A stretch of DNA of 64,000 nt, taken from assembly GCA_009823505.1 (NCBI GenBank), contig VZQC01007129.1:1900178-1964177 (forward strand), in the 5' to 3' direction. This DNA comes from Rhizomys pruinosus (Eukaryota; Chordata; Mammalia; Rodentia; Spalacidae). Both the position numbers and the translations under genes were made by a program. The first letter of the stretch is position 1. Each line of letters begins with the position of its first letter. This document shows positions 45,301 through 58,488 of the stretch, in pieces. The notes beneath the pieces were generated by a model, which did not search any database, was not told the origin of the DNA, and saw nothing but the letters and a program-made list of their open reading frames with translations.

Positions 45301-46073
45301 AAGACTTCCTAAATCAGACAGCAGCTGCACAAGAAATAAGATCGACAATTGACAAATGGGACCTCATTAAACTCAAAAGCTTCTGTACATCAAAAGAAAC
45401 AATAAAGGAAGTGAAGAGAAAACCCACAGAGTGGGAGGAAACCTTCACTGCAGATACATCTGACAAAGCATTAATTTCCAGAGTATACAAGCTACTCAAA
45501 AAACAAAGAAAGAAGAAAACAAATGAATCACTCAAAAGATGGAGCAAAGAACTGAATAGAGACTTCACAGGGGAGGAATTAGAGATGGCTGAGAAACATC
45601 TTAAAAACTGTTCAACATCACTAATAATTAGGGAAATGCAAATTAAGACCAGTCTAAGATATCATCTCACTCCAATAAGACTGGCCAGGATCAAGAAAAC
45701 AAATGATATCAAGTGCTGGAGAGGTTGTGGGGAAAGGGGAACACTCATCCATTGCTGGTGGGAATATAAACTTGTACAGCCACCATGGAAAACAGTGTGG
45801 AGAACCCTTGGAAACCTCAAAATGAGCTTGCCATTTGGCCCAGTCATACCACTCCTGGGCATATACCCACAAGACTCATCTTACTGCAGTAATACATGCA
45901 CAGCTATATTTATTGCAGCTCAGTTCACAATAGCAAAAATCTGGAACCAACCCAAATGCCCCTCAACTGACGAGTGGATAGAGAAAATGTGGTACATGTA
46001 CACAATGGAGTTCTATGCAGCAGTAAAGAAGGTCAACATCATGAACTTTGCAGGTAAATGGATGGAGCTATAA
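42315..46073 (+). CDS. ORF2: L1-2 ORF2: endonuclease-reverse transcriptase, nearly complete
   Basis: 1252 residues, against about 1275-1280 in mouse or human. Endonuclease landmarks: Asn20, 'QETHL' (Glu47), 'GDFNTP', and 'SDHS' with Asp233/His234. RT landmarks: '[11 protein letters not shown]', 'GFIPEMQGW', '[13 protein letters not shown]' and catalytic FADD at 704-707. The protein ends at a TAA at 46071 after 'GKWMEL', about 20-25 codons early compared with L1-3. The C-terminal Cys motif keeps C-x3-C-x7-H but its last Cys is Tyr. It could make an active endonuclease/RT, but the tail damage and broken ORF1 argue against autonomous mobility. Confidence 0.95.
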   Translation: MDNKVKGSNIHLSIVTLNINGLNSPIKRHRLGEWIRKQNPSICCLQETHLNFKDRHQLKVKGWKKVFQANGTKKKAGVAILISDKIDFKAKEIKRDKEGHYILIKGTIDDEDFTIINIYAPNISAPNFIKTILQDLKAQINPSTLILGDFNTPLSPLDRSTGQRINRETSELNDTIHQMDLTDIYRIFHPNTREYTFYSAPHGTFSKIDHILGHREKLNKYKKIEIISCILSDHSAIKLNINTRINPTTYRNTWRLNNTLLNNEWVKEEIKKEIKTFLELNDNDKTTQQNLWDTLKAILRGKFIALSAHIKKTERAQVNDLTLQLKILERQQQMNPKRSRQEEITKIRAEINEIETKKTIQKINESKSWFFERINKIDRPLAQLTKRKREQLQINRICDERGNITTDNEKIQTIIRDYFKNLYSTKFENLEEMDEYLKSWESPKLNQEEIDSLNRPIVQEEIEDVISSLPTKKCPGPDGFTAEFYKIFRKDLQPLLLKLFRRIQMEGLLPNSFYEASITLLPKPGKDTTKKENYRPISLMNTDAKILNRILANRIQTHIKKIIHHDQVGFIPEMQGWFNIRKSINIIKHINGLKDKNHTIISIDAEKAFDKIQHPFMFKVLEGIGLEGSFLNVIKAIYRKPTANIILNGEMTEAFPLKVGTRQGCPLSPLLFNIVLETLARAIRQEKEIKGVLIGKEEIKLSLFADDMIVYLRDAKNSTRKLLEMIKSFGKVAGYKINLEKSVAFLYTNNKQLKKDYKETFPLTIASKTIKYLGTNLTKDTKDLYNKNFKPLKKEIEEDIRRWTNLPCSWIGKINIVKMSILPKLVYRFNAIPIKIPKSFFTGLEKKILNFIWKNKRPRIAKATLSEKSNTGGIAIPDIKLYYRAIVIKTAWYWHKNRPVDQWNKTEDPNLSSYNFSHLIFDKGAKKTQWRKDSIFSKWCWQNWITTCRRMKLNPYLSPCTKVNSRWTKDLNVKPQTLEVIEEKLGSRLQDIGVGKDFLNQTAAAQEIRSTIDKWDLIKLKSFCTSKETIKEVKRKPTEWEETFTADTSDKALISRVYKLLKKQRKKKTNESLKRWSKELNRDFTGEELEMAEKHLKNCSTSLIIREMQIKTSLRYHLTPIRLARIKKTNDIKCWRGCGERGTLIHCWWEYKLVQPPWKTVWRTLGNLKMSLPFGPVIPLLGIYPQDSSYCSNTCTAIFIAAQFTIAKIWNQPKCPSTDEWIEKMWYMYTMEFYAAVKKVNIMNFAGKWMEL

Positions 46074-46383
46074 GATATTATATTAAGTGAAGTAACACAG
46101 TCCCAGAAAATCAAATGACGAATGATATCTCTCATCTGTGGATGCTAGCGCCAATAACCCAGTTGTAAATATTTCTCATGGAGAGGGATGCATATTAAAA
46201 GAACAATGACAGAAAGACTGCATCAAAGAACTGACTGAAATGGTGAATGGGGAGGGGTGGGAGGGGCGGGAGAGGGACATGGGTGTATATTCGATTAATG
46301 CATATTTAATTGATGTGAGTTCAACAAGTATCCAATTTTGCCCAGACTCTGTCTATAGGTTACATGGTGTTTTAGGACTTAGT

Positions 46384-48440
46384 AAAAGTAAATATGTGTA
46401 TATTGAACAACATTTGTTTAAAGTTTTTGATAAAAGCTGTAATGCATCTGATTTAATTGGAAATATAATTTGCTGTTGTCCACATTTGTTTTACTTTAAA
46501 TCTGTATAACAATAACTTTGTGATTGGCACATACAACTGTTCTCTGTAATTTTCCTCTTGTACAGTATCACCTTGTAGCATTCTCTTTTACCTGTAGGAT
46601 GATTTAACTTAAGGAATTACGTTTGCTTCCCAAGTTAACAGCACACAGTCACCCAAACAGCTTGGGTGAATTTGATGAAATCTGCATCTTGATTCCTGTC
46701 TATATGGGAAAAGATTTGTATGTTCCCACAGGTCAAAATGTCACCAACTTAATGGCTGAGAAAGAAAAGATACAGCTTTGCATTGTGTAGGACGTACCAG
46801 GAAGTGCCAGTAGAGAGGTTGGTCCATATCAACATTGAAAGGAAGAAAAGCCTCAGACTGCTACAGACATCAAACCCCTCTGCGGAGCCTACTTATAACA
46901 ACTGTTTATAATGAGTCCTAATGAAACTTACCTTCTAGGTGCAGCAAAGTTTTAATACAAGAGACTTTCTTACCTCCCCTTCATAGAACAAGGAGGAATA
47001 TGATGATGATGAGGTCGTTCTCTAACTGTAAATTGGAGCCAACATAAAACCAGTAAAACTGCCTTCTTTAATTGACTAATAGACATAGGAACTGTGAAAA
47101 GGATTATTCTCTATTCAGAACCAAATATAATACTAAAGTCTCCTTAAGCTGTGCATTTAAGCAAAATATATTAATACAGTAGAGCTCTGAAAACAGCAAT
47201 GGATTATTCTACCAAGGAGATGTTGGCCAGGGGATCCAAGCCTCCCCAAAAGGTAAAAGCTTGTTGCCTGTAAACTGGGATACCTGCAAGAAGAGAGGCA
47301 ATAAGGCCCTGCTGTCAAAGACCTGATGTAAGCCTGGGAAAAATGTATTGAGACCACACTTGCAAGTGAACAGTTGGTCTCTGGAATACCAGAGACTGTT
47401 ACCAAAGTCCACTAAACCAATAAAGCAAATATAGGTCTCCTTGAGTCAAGCAAGACTCCTCCGTCTGCACCAGCTACACCTCACCTGCCTGGAAATACTA
47501 TACAGCAGTGGTAGCCATATGTCTGTATATCCCAAATCTAATTGGCAATTAGCTCTCTCCTTGGAGGAATAATCCACAGCTAATACCACAAGCTTACATC
47601 CTCTAGTGGTTAGAAGATGTTATAAGCCACAGTAAGCCCCTGTCATATTTAACAGAAAAAAATGTAATTCATGGAGTAACATACCATCCAAACATCTGTG
47701 TCTACACCAAAGTAAGCTACCATAACAATTAGTACTGTTTAAATTCCTATATATCTTATTGCTTGTGCTTCATTAGTAGGACTGAAAGGTTATTCCTGGA
47801 CATACTGTCAGCCCATGAAAGGAAACAGCCAGATTGACCAGAGTCCAAAACCACAGCTCCAGAGAAAGTAGACTGTTTTGCTTCGTGTTCTCCTGTGCCC
47901 CTTTTCTTTTCTTTTTTTTTTCACAATTCTTTTTTTAAATTTTTTTATTAATTTTATTTATTTTCGTATGTGTATGAATGTACTGTCTGCATGCAAGTTT
48001 GTGCACCCATGTCATGCAATGCTGCGGAGGTCAGAAGAGGGTGTTGGATTCCCCTGGAACTGGAGTTCTCCTGGAATTGGAGTTTCAGACAGTTCTTAGC
48101 TGCCATGTGGGTGCTGGGGATCGAACCTGGGTCCTCTGTAAGAGCGGTCGGCACTCTTAACCACTAGGCCATCTCTCCAGCCCCCTATGACCCTTTTCTA
48201 AGGCTAGGGAACAATCTATGGAAGAGGGGGCATGGTAGAGTGTAAGGGCTGTGATTGGGGTGAATGGTGAAACTACAGCAATATAGACTGGACACTTATT
48301 TGATCAACTTGATTGTACATACAACCCTCCCCAGCTGGATGGTGGGACCCTTGGGCTGTGTGGGTTTGGGCACAACTGCTTGCAAATTGGTTTTACATGA
48401 AGGATGCTTGTACTCATAAATTATTACTTATTGTTAAAAA
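46384..48440 (+). repeat. Repeat R, copy R2
   Basis: Colinear with R3 52104-54200 and, in its second half, with R1. It starts about 80 bp after the 3' end of L1-2 on the same strand and ends in an A-rich stretch after 'TTATTACTTATTGTTAAAAA'. A B2-like SINE (47932-48184) is nested in it. There is no coding frame conserved between copies. Confidence 0.85.
47932..48184 (-). repeat. B2-like SINE inside R2
   Basis: Full-length minus-strand copy. The flanks 'CCTGTGCCCCTTTTCTTT' and 'CCTATGACCCTTTTCTAA' are an imperfect target duplication. Confidence 0.93.
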
Positions 48441-48476
48441 TGAAAAAAAAAATTAAGAACTAGTAGAAGAAAAAAA

Positions 48477-49930
48477 TTGGCTTTTCCAAGGTGGCAGGTG
48501 CATTCTGAGCAGCTAAGTGCAAAGTCAGGGAGGGGGACTTAGGGTACCCCAAGAGCATTGGGAAGCTTCAGATGTGGTCTGAGGATACTTGGATTCTTAG
48601 GGACTACATTTTGGTGCTATAAACATCACACAAGGGAGTCAGGAGACAGCTAATGAAGACCCCTTGAATGTACCTCAGGATATACATCTCAAAAGAAAAA
48701 TTATGGTTATGATTAGAGAAATTAAGGAGCTGAGGGACTTTAAGGCGCTTATAAAGAAGGAAGTCCGGGATCTAAATAAGACAGGGATAAACTGAAAGAG
48801 GACAAAGATACGTTGTAAATGGAATTACAAAAGATATAGAAACATTGAAGAAAATTCAAGTTGCAATGAAAAAATAAATGCAACATTTCACAAACAACTT
48901 GGAAAGGATCAGAAAATCTCTTAACAATACCATGGATGAAGTAGAAAATAGAATATCAAGATTGGAAAACAATATAAAAGAATTGGATAAATCAAATAAA
49001 GATTATGAAAATTTAAGAAAAAAAAATACTCCCCAAGAATAGAATAACCAGGAAGTTTGGGATACTGTGAAAAGACCAAACCTATGAATTATAGGGATAG
49101 AAGACGAAGAAGACTCACAGGATGGTTATATGGCCCAAGTCTTCAACAAAATTTAGAGGAAAAATTTCTCAATTAAAGCAAGAGATACCTGTACAAGTAT
49201 TAGAAGCATATAGAACTCCAAGCAAACAGAACCAGAAAAGAAATTCTCCATGCCATATCATAGTAAAAATACTGGATGTTAAAATCAAAGAAAGGATACT
49301 GAGGGCTGCAAAAGAAAAACAAGTTACCTACAAAGGAAAACTATCAGAATTACAGCTGATTTCTCAATGCAGATGATAAAATCCAGAGAGCCTGGTCTAA
49401 AATATTCCTGGTTCTAAAAGACTATAAATGCCAACCCAGAGTACTTTATCCAGCAAAAAAAAGCCTATTATAATTGAAGGAGAAAGGAGAATGTTTCATG
49501 ATATAAACGAGTTGAAAGAATTCCTCTCCAATAACCCATGCCTGCAGAGAGTATTTCAAGCACTACAAAGAGCAGAGGACAGGGATGACTATAACCAATC
49601 AACTCTAGAAAACAAATGATACTACCACTATGGAAATAAAAAACCTAGGGTAAGAGTGTACTAGAAATAAAAATGATGGGAAATAATTTAATTCTTTCAA
49701 TAACAGGTTTTAATGTCAATGGAATGAATTCTCCAGTTAAGAGACAGAGACTAGAAGAATGGATTCAGAAACAAAGCCCATCTTTGTTTTTTCTTGTCTC
49801 CAAGAAACTTACCTTGCCTTTAAAGATAGATATCCCAAGGTAAAAGGAGGGTAAAAAAATAATACAAGTTAATGGCACTAATAAAGAAGGAGGAGTTGCC
49901 ATGCTAATACCAGATAAAATAGAATTCAAG
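48477..49930 (+). mobile_element. Old L1 5' portion (ORF1 and start of ORF2)
   Basis: Degenerate plus-strand L1. The ORF1 C-terminal half is at 49060-49618 ('KEKQVTYKGKLSELQ', 'EGERRMFHDINELKEF'). The first about 60 ORF2 codons follow at 49690-49930 ('NGMNSPVKRQRLEEWIQKQS'-like in frame). It breaks off near 49930 and is followed by repeat R3. Several stops and frameshifts. Confidence 0.85.
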
Positions 49931-52900
49931 ACCTTTGGTTGTGTTTTGTGTGGGAGATATTTGATCACTAGGTGGAACATCTTGGGGCAGATAGACAGGC
50001 TTTTTGCCAGGCCTATGTGGTGTACTTCTGAATATGTGGAAAGATTTGGTTGTCCAGAGCCAGCCCTGGGACTTGTAGGGTCACTTTAAGGTTTTTATTT
50101 TGTGGTGATGTGTTTAGGGGAACTGCTCTGTTTGGCTAGATGGGCATAAATATTGCAAAGTTTAGTAGAAAATAAGATACTTGTACTGGATTGAAGTGGT
50201 TAAATTTTCCTAGAGTGGAATGGTATAAACATTAAAGCCAGTTTACTAATGGTCTAAATGGGATTACAACCACACAGGGTTGTGCTTGGTTTTCGGTCCG
50301 TTCTTGGCTTGTACTGGAGTTCCAGTTGTAGATTTGGATTGAAGGGGCATAGACAAGTAATGGGCTACCTTTGACTACTGAAAGATATTTTTTGGTCTCT
50401 GTCTATTATGCAAGTGTTACTTTCGATATCTCTTCTGCCCATTTCAAGATAACTTGACTCAAGAAAATCTAGGTTTACTTCCCTGAACAAGAAGCATGCA
50501 CCCCAGAAGGAGACAGTTTAGACAGACATGGTAAATTGTTTCAGCTTAATTCTGGTCAATAGGTATGTTCCCTGTTATTGGAAAACTACAAACCAGGATA
50601 TGGGGTTTTGGAAAGTAAAGAGACTATTTATATTTGTAGTAAATTGTTTATAAAGATATGCCTAAAATTGTTTAAATTTCTCTTATTGGCTTTCCCTGCT
50701 TATCCTATGGTGTTAAATTTCTTTCAGTCAATGTTTACACAAGGCTTCTTAGGCTTTTTTTCAGGTTTTAAGTAAATATGAGACAGTAATTAAAAGAACC
50801 AGATTAGTGTATCTTAACTTTTTTGGATGCTTAATACCCACACCTAAGGCCCATACTAATTTGGCTAAGGTTTTTAAGGGACAAGTTTGTTCCTTGCCCC
50901 CTGAGGTCAATTGTTCCCAGAAGATTTTGTGTGGGGGCATCTCTTAAAAATGTTCTGCAATTGTGAGACACCAGGCTTCCTGTGCAGGGGGGTCTTGGAA
51001 ATCCACTAACAGAACCTTAGCCAGTTTCCAGTCTATAAAGAGGAAGATCAACATAGGAAGGGAAGCCTGATTTAGCAAGACCTGACCTTGTTGTCCTTAG
51101 TAGATGGAAGTAGTTAAGAATGGCCAGAAGAAGCCAGGTGCTCCCCCCCCAAATCCCCAAGTGTCCCCTGAAGACCAGAACCTCAAATGACCTTGACAAA
51201 AGAAAGTTTGGTTAATCTGAGCTAACTGTGTGGACTTAAGCACCCGAAAAGAAAGTTTAACCAAAGAATAGTCATTATGTTTCTTTTAAAGCCTGAAAAA
51301 TTGTGCCTCCACATATTGGGCATAAAGTTATATGAAATAATGTTAAATAGGCATGAAAACCTTAGATCTTGGCCTTGATTAACAGAGTAGGGTCACCTGC
51401 AGCCAAAGGACAAGTCCACTATTGTTGTTGATGTTCAATAATAAAATTTCCTCTTTCATTCTAGCAACTATATAAGTAGAAACTCATATCCTGACTATTT
51501 AAAAGCCTGAAAAGCAGATCCCAAGTCCAGACATCATGGCCAAGTGAGCTAAAGACAAACCTAATAAATGGATGCTTTGAAACCCCTGGTCAAGAGATTC
51601 TAATGGACTTTTAAGTTGGACATTTGAATTCACCCTGTTCTTCCTTCTCCTGGTCCCCTGCCTAGATCCTGTACCTAACTACTCCTGCCTTCATTTCACT
51701 TTCACAGGCACCAGTCAAGGACTTTTCCCTCTATAGTTATGCTTGGAGGTCTTTAAGATTAACCCTCTGAATGGGGAATACCCCAGTTGCCACACCCAAT
51801 GTCCCTTTTAGAGCAGTTCGTGTTCTGATTCCTTTCTGGTGATTGGGGTGACCCTTTTCAGAGGGTAACATAACTAAACAGGAGCTAGAAATTGATTAGG
51901 TAGTTTAGGGATGAGACACCCCCCCACAAATTAACCAGACTCTTTCTCACCTGAGAACTCAAGGCTTCCTGAACCAGCCACTAAACACATATCCTTCTGG
52001 TAGCCTTGAAAGAGCAGGAAAAGTAGAAAGGAAAGAGAGAAGGGAAAAAAATAGAAGTACATACTAAACCCCATAGATTGATTCTTTATTTTACCAGAAT
52101 AAGAGAAACATCTGTATTAAACAACATTGGCTTAAAGGTTTTAATAAAAATGGTAATACATCTAAGTTAAGTGAAAATATAAATTGTTGTCCACATTTGT
52201 TTTACTTAAAATTTGTATAACAATAACCTTGGGATTAACATATAAAAATGTTCTCCATAATTTTTTGTGTTGTACAGTATCATCTTGTAACATTCTCTTT
52301 TACCTGTAGGATAATTTAACTTAAGGAATTAAGTTTGCTTCCCAAATTAACAACATACAGTCACCCAAAACAGCTTGGGTAAATTTAATGAAATTTACAC
52401 CTTGACTCCTGCCTATTGGTATGTGTAGTACAACTGCCTTTTTGAGACTCATGGGTCAAAAAATGAAAACCTAAAATAAAAAAGGGGAGGTAGCCGGGCG
52501 TGGTGGCGCACGCCTTTAATCCTAGCACTCGGGAGGCAGAGGCAGGCGGATCTTTGTGAGTTCAAGGCCAGCCTGGTCTACAGAGTGAGTTCCAGGACAG
52601 CTGGGACTACAGGGAGACCCTGTCTCGAAAAGACCAAAAAAAAAAAAACAAAATTAAAAAAGGGGAGGGATACAGTTATATATTAAACCTTTTTGTCAAA
52701 TTTTCAATTTAAATCTTAAAATTAACTATGGGAAAATATTTGTATGTTCCCACAGGTCAAAACATCACCAACTTAATGGCTGAGAAAGAAAAGATACAGC
52801 TTTGCATTGTGCAGGATGTACCAAGAAATACCAGCTGAGAAGGTGGCCCATCTAAACATTAAAAGGAAGAAAAGTCTCAGACTGCTATAGACATCAAGCC

Positions 52901-54340
52901 ATCTCTGTGGATCCTATTTGTAACAACTGTTTATAATGAGTCCTAATGAACCTTATCTTCTAGGTGCTGCAAAGTTTTAATGCGAGAGACTTTCTTACCT
53001 CCTTTTCATAGAACAAAGAAATACATGATGGTAATGAAGTCATTCTCTAACTGTAAATTAGAGCTGACTGTTATAGAGGTAATCTCTTATAAAACCAGTA
53101 TAACTTCTTTCTTTAACTGATTAATAGATATAGGAACTGTGAAAAGGATTATTCTTTATTCAGAACCAAATATAATACTAAAGTCTTTTTGAGCTGTGCA
53201 GTTAAGCAAAATATATTAATACAGGAGAGCTCTGATATCAGCAATGGATTATTCTGCCAAGGAGATGTTGGCCAGGTGATCCAAGCCCCCCTAAAGGTAA
53301 AGGCTTCTTGCCTGTAAACTGGGATACCTGCAAGAAGAGAGGCAATAAGGCCCTGCTGTCGAAGACCTGATGTAAGCATGGGAAAGATGCATTGAGACCA
53401 CACTTACAAGTGTACAGTTGGTCTCTGGAATGCCAGAAAGTGTTACCAAAGGCCACTAAACCAATAAAGCAAATATTGGTCTCCTTGAGTCAAGCAAGAC
53501 TCCTTTGTCAGCATCAGCTACACCTCATCTGCCTGGAAATACTGTGCAGCAGTGGCAGCCACATGTCTGTATATCCCAAATCTAATTGGCTATTAGCTCT
53601 CTCCTTGGAGGAATAATCCACAGCAGATGCCACAAGCTTACATCCTCTAGTGGTTAGGAGATGTTATATGCCACAGTAAGACCCTGTCATCTTTTACAGA
53701 AAAAATATAATTCATGGATTAGCATACCATCCAAACATCTGTGTCTATACCAAAGTAACCTACCATAATAATTAGTACTGTTTAAATACCTATATATCTA
53801 ATTGCTTGTGCTTCATTAGTAGGATTGAAAGGTTATTCCTCAACAAACTGTCATCCCATGAAAGGAAACAGCCAGAACTGATCAGAGTCCAAAACAACAT
53901 CTCCAGAGAAAGTAGACTGTTTTGCTTCTTGTCCACCTGTGCCCATTTTCTAAGCCTAGGGAACAATCTGTGGAAGAGGGTGCATGGTAGAATGTAAGGG
54001 CTGAGATTGAGGTGAATGATGAAACTACAGCATTATAGACTGGACACTTATTTGATCAACATGATTGTACATACAAGCCCCTCCAGCTGGATGTTGGGAG
54101 CCCAGGGCTGTGTGGTTTGGGCATAGCTGCTTGCAAATTGGTTTTACATGAAGGATGCTTGTACTCATAACTTATTACTTATTGTTAAAAAAATGAAATT
54201 AAAAAAAGGAAAAAAAGGAAAAAAAAAGAAATGGATATTCCCTCCAATCCCATTTTTTTGTTCTTGTTGCTTTGTTTTTTATTGTAATTGTGTACTGTTT
54301 CTGTTTTCCTGTGAAAAGAAAAAAAATTTAAAAATCTGAA
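49931..54340 (+). repeat. Repeat R, copy R3 (longest)
   Basis: About 4.2 kb without the B1. The first 0.8 kb has no partner in the window; 50700-51130 matches R5; 52104-54200 matches R2; 52800-54150 matches R1. It ends in A-rich sequence (54188-54230 and 54315-54340). No conserved protein is seen, so it is a noncoding repeat or the long noncoding 3' part of an element. Family name unknown to me. Confidence 0.75.
52491..52655 (+). repeat. B1 SINE inside R3
   Basis: Young-looking B1 (GCCGGGCGTGGTGGCGCACG). Target duplication AAAAAAGGGGAGG on both sides (52478-52490 and 52656-52668). Confidence 0.95.
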
Positions 54341-54344
54341 AAAA

Positions 54345-54559
54345 ATTATTTTATTTTATGTGTATGTTATTCCTGCATGTGTGTAAATGCACTGGTGTTG
54401 CACACTGCCTGAAAAAGTCAGAAGGGATGTCAGACTTCCCTGGAAATCTCAAAATGGAATCACAAATGGTTGTTAGCTGTCATGTAGGTGGTGAAGATTG
54501 AACCTGAGTCCTTTGCAAGAGCAACTAGTGCTCTAACCACTGAACCATCTCTCCAGCCC
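54345..54559 (-). repeat. Old B2/B3-like SINE
   Basis: Minus-strand, diverged. The head 'GGGGCTGGAGAGATGG' is kept at its right end. Confidence 0.85.
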
Positions 54560-54899
54560 CAATCTTCTTTAAGTATCTTCTCTCCCTTAAAGACCTCAAG
54601 CAATCTCATAGAAGTGGCTCTTAATTTCATGGTTCTGGTTTCCACTTATCCTTCCGCCTGGACCTTTGGCCTTTGGGTATTTATTAGGCCCTTCAGATGT
54701 GACATTGCCAAAGTGGGCCTCTGAGTTCTTCCAGTTCCTCTATTCTTCCCATCCCCTCGAATCCATTTCTTTTCCAGTCTTCCTCATGGTTACTTAGGTT
54801 GAAACCAGGACTTGCTGCAGATTCTTCATGGTCCCTGGACCCCCACATCCTGTTCATCCATACACTGATGACTCTTCCTCCAAGACACACCTCAGCTTT
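54560..54899. other. Stretch without recognised genes
   Basis: Nothing firm; the last part may already be L2-like. Confidence 0.4.
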
Positions 54900-55510
54900 C
54901 CTGTTCTCTCTTCTTCCAGCTCTACCATCATCTTTATTCCCATCTCAGATCATCTTTATTTCCTTCCTAGACTGTTGCAATGGTTTCTCCACCAGCTTCT
55001 CCTGTGTCCTTATAGTCTTTCCTTCACACTCATGGGGTCCTATGACTTAGGACCCTCCCAATGTTTATCTTTTGTGTCCAAATAAAACTCAAACTTTTCA
55101 GTAATGCTTCCTATCATCTGGCTTATCTCTGCTTCCAACCTCTCCTGTAGTAGTGCTCTCAAGCCAACTGTGGTACAGACAGAAAGGCCTTCTCAAATAT
55201 ATCATGTCTTCTGCTTTTGGGACACTTGCTGTTGGCTATAACCTCTGCCTCAAACATTCTTTGCTCAGATATGTACACAATTTTATTCAAATGTTCCCCT
55301 GTCTAGGAGGGAGAAAAATTTTCTATTAACTACATCTACTATGGCAGTACCTCTGTCACATTGCTTTGTTTTATTTTCATCGTAGCACTTACCACTACTT
55401 GATATTTTCTTGACTCATGGTTCCCTTGGCTATCTCTCTCTTCTTAAATGTCAGCTGTAGAAAGCAGGGGCCTGTTTGTCTTGTGAACTGCTGCACTGTG
55501 AAAAATTGGA
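54900..55510 (+). mobile_element. L2-like ancient LINE 3' fragment
   Basis: The sequence of landmarks 'CTAGACTGTTGCAATGG', 'AATAAAACTCAAACTTTTCA', 'GACACTTGCTGTTGGCTATA', 'TAGCACTTACCACTACTTGA' and 'GTTTGTCTTGTGAACTGCTG' follows the mammalian L2 3' region in order. Confidence 0.6.
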
Positions 55511-55819
55511 CTCATGAAAAATCAATGGATAAACCTGGAGTGGTAAACAGCTGAATTATAGGACATGGTATAATTTGTTGTTGTTGTTATTTTTACAAAT
55601 TTTCTGAAGTGAGTTTTCAATCTTTTATAAAGATAGAAAATTTTAAATTAATTTAGAGAGATAGACAGTTTCATTGATTAAATAATTGAAGTCTACAACA
55701 AACTTATAATGTAAGTTACCATGTAAGCTGAAAAAGTGAGAATGTGGCAGACTCTTGCTAATATTAAACAAACCATTATCCATAAAATGAAAAAGGTGAA
55801 TGCCTAGTCTTTACATTTA

Positions 55820-55975
55820 TCTCTTTATCTATTCAAGCCTTACAATATTTTTAGAGAGAGGAACCCACTCTATTTCCTTTCCTGCCTCAATTTTATTCAT
55901 AAGGAGTCTAAGAGAGATAAGGCCATCGATCCAATATTTCATAGTTCATAAATGGCAGAACCAAGTGATAAGCAG
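55820..55975 (+). repeat. MIR-like ancient SINE
   Basis: 'CATAAGGAGTCTAAGAGAGA' and 'ATAAATGGCAGAACCAAGTG' match MIR spacing. Confidence 0.5.
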
Positions 55976-55984
55976 ATCTTTTTA

Positions 55985-58470
55985 GAAAGATTTCACTATT
56001 AAATCTGAAATTCTAGCTCTTGATGAAAATGTAAATAATAGTGGCATTTTCAACTCTTCATCACCGATTACTGCTGTTAAGACTTACAGCTTTGCTAGGA
56101 GTTGAGGATGACTAGTTCTTACCTTTATCCAGATCAGTATGAGAGGAGATGTTGCATGGACTTGTCCTCTACCTGGCAAGTTACACTGGCAAGCTGTGGA
56201 AGGGAGCCTTCTTCCCAGGTTTGTCTTCACTTGCTTGCTTGAGATCATCACAAAAACCTGACTGAGAGCAATTCAGAGGAAGGGAGGGACAGAGAGAGTC
56301 AGTCATGCATTTCAACTAACCAGTTGGTCTGTGTTGTGTGGGGGGATACTAAGGGAGGAAGACGGAGAGAGGCCTGGTGCTTTTGCAACTGCCAGGAGGT
56401 CACGGGGTCCATCCTAGGACTGAGACTTTCCTGTGTGACCATTGGGCAGTGCCCACATTTCTGTAAGTAACTCCCTCATCCATTGCTCTCTTAGTAAGCC
56501 CAAATAAACTCATTAGGATTTTCCAAATTGTGGTTACCAGAAAGAGGAGGAGGCAGGAGGTCACTTGTGCCTCCCAGAAGGAATGTTAGCTATAAGAGAA
56601 AGCTGATATCTTGGGTGGAAAACAGTTGCTGAAGTCACCCAAGGGCTAGCATTGCATTGCTTTTGCTGCCCCAATGCTTTGAGTGGGTACATCTATGGCC
56701 TTTAGGAGCTGACTTCTAAGCAGAAACACAGCCACCTCTGCAGCCTTTCTCAGACAACTACACCACTCTAGTTTCCCAGGCCTCCCTGACTCCAGATGTG
56801 ATAACAGTTTAGGGAAAAGGGGAGGAAGACACCATTCTTTACCTTTGTTTCTTTGTAGGTTTTACAGAAAAGTTAGCCACAAGCTTAAACTTCTTTTATA
56901 AGAACATTAGACAATTTTTGTCAAAAAGAGGTTTTAATAAGATCTTGGTGGAAGCTGAAAAGGTCAATGTCATAAAAGTAGACAGGAGAAAATTAACCAC
57001 CAGAGTCTAGAAGGGAGGGAGAAAGGAAGAGAAAAAGAGGTTATAATTGATGCAAAAATGCATTAAAATGGTATAAATTGAACTCTAGTGTTTAAAGTGA
57101 CTATAGTTTACAAAAGCTTATTGCATAAAGGAGAAGAGCTTAAACCTTTCTGACACAAAGAAATGATAAATGTATAAGGAGATGATGTGCTAATGTCTTG
57201 AGCATTATTCATTATATATAAATATATATACATATATTATGATCACACTATACTCCACAAATATGTATAATTAGTGTCATTTAAAAATAAGACTTCAAGC
57301 TCCCTGTGGGTGGGAAGACGCTTGGGTGGGATGCACATGCAAAGATACAGACAGTAGGAAAGAAAGAGAAACAGGGCTGAGTGTGAAGAAGGGTGGGCAT
57401 CAAGTAGAAGATCCTGTTGTCAAAAGCACTGAGCAGAGCCATGTGGAGCCCTCTGGTATAGTGTGTGGTACCAATGCTACCTTTGTCTTCATCTGGGGTC
57501 TCATACTTTGCTATCGCGGTGGGACAGTCCACAAAGGTAAAGGAAGGCTCAGCCCTATAGAGTGCTTACTTCTATTTAGAAGATGTCTGACATCAAATTG
57601 TGTCACTCATTGCTAATTTTAACACAAGTACTTTGAGAAAGGTGGACCCTTGGAGATTCATAAATGAGTTTTATGAATTCGATAATCCAACCATCATTCT
57701 GCAAGATTCCATACTGCGAAGTGATGGTTGGATTATTTCCCCACTGTGAATTGTAAGCTGGGACATTTCAGTTTCCAAAATTCTGGCTGAAGCTAGACTG
57801 AATTTTTTCAAATTCCCATTAACTATTGGTGCAAACAGTGCCACAGACAGCTTAATGATGAGCTTCTGCTGACAGGCTGCCCTGTCTGCTAACGATGTTT
57901 TAGAGAAATTATTCCCAGCCCCCAAATGTTTCCTGAAGCAATCATGGTATCTAGCAGTCTCATAGGCAAGCCTGACACTCTCTACCATCTACTCCTGCTT
58001 TACCAACACAGTGCCCACCTCTCATGCCTGGCACCACATTCTGGGCACCCATAGCTGCCAGCCATGAAATTTCCCAATGGTGGCTGTCATAAATCCACAG
58101 AAGCCTGACAAAGAGAACTCGTTGTCTGTGCTCAGTTTTATTTAGGAATACTCCCTGTTGCAAATCCATGAAAAGGCTGGAACTTTGCTACACCACACCA
58201 CTGCAATTCCAACCCACAGAGCTGAGTTCTCTGCTGAAGTTGCAGCAAAATCCTTGAGCCCTGAGGTGGCAAAGCTATTGCTTAGACAAGACATGGATGT
58301 AGATTTTCCCCCATGACTCAGAACCAATTCTGGGTAGCATGACAAGATGGGTTTGGAAAACAGAGAGGGCCTCCTGGACCAAAATCATGACTCAAAAAAA
58401 TAAAGACATCCAAGCTTCACTTCCTTATTTTTTCTGAGACACTGGGGGAAATATTCTTTCTTTTTTCTTT
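55985..58470. other. Long stretch without recognised genes
   Basis: No convincing exon. Minus-strand frames at 57671-58345 total about 240 codons in three pieces with no domain I recognise. AT-rich run at 57215-57240. A perfect 15-bp inverted repeat lies at 57682-57696 / 57722-57736. Confidence 0.5.
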
Positions 58471-58488
58471 AAAAATGTATTTATCTTT

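Larger units (their letters stand above)
40531..46300 (+). mobile_element. L1: L1-2: nearly full-length LINE-1
   Basis: Order: monomer-type 5' UTR (40531-41090), ORF1 (about 41083-42270, broken at its start), ORF2 (42315-46073), and a 3' UTR with the G-rich block 'GGGGAGGGGTGGGAGGGGCG' (about 46245). It lacks an A-tail and a target duplication at the L1 3' end; unrelated sequence and then repeat R2 follow directly. ORF2 is almost complete. Confidence 0.93.

Noticed and set aside
46384..54340. Repeat R as a classic LTR retrovirus
   Set aside because: No LTR pair, primer binding site or gag/pol motif was found, and R4 has a 15-bp target duplication typical of LINE-type insertion.
57671..58345. 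Possible processed pseudogene on the minus strand (about 240 codons in three frames)
   Set aside because: I cannot match it to any protein; there is no poly(A) tail or flanking repeat to support retroposition.
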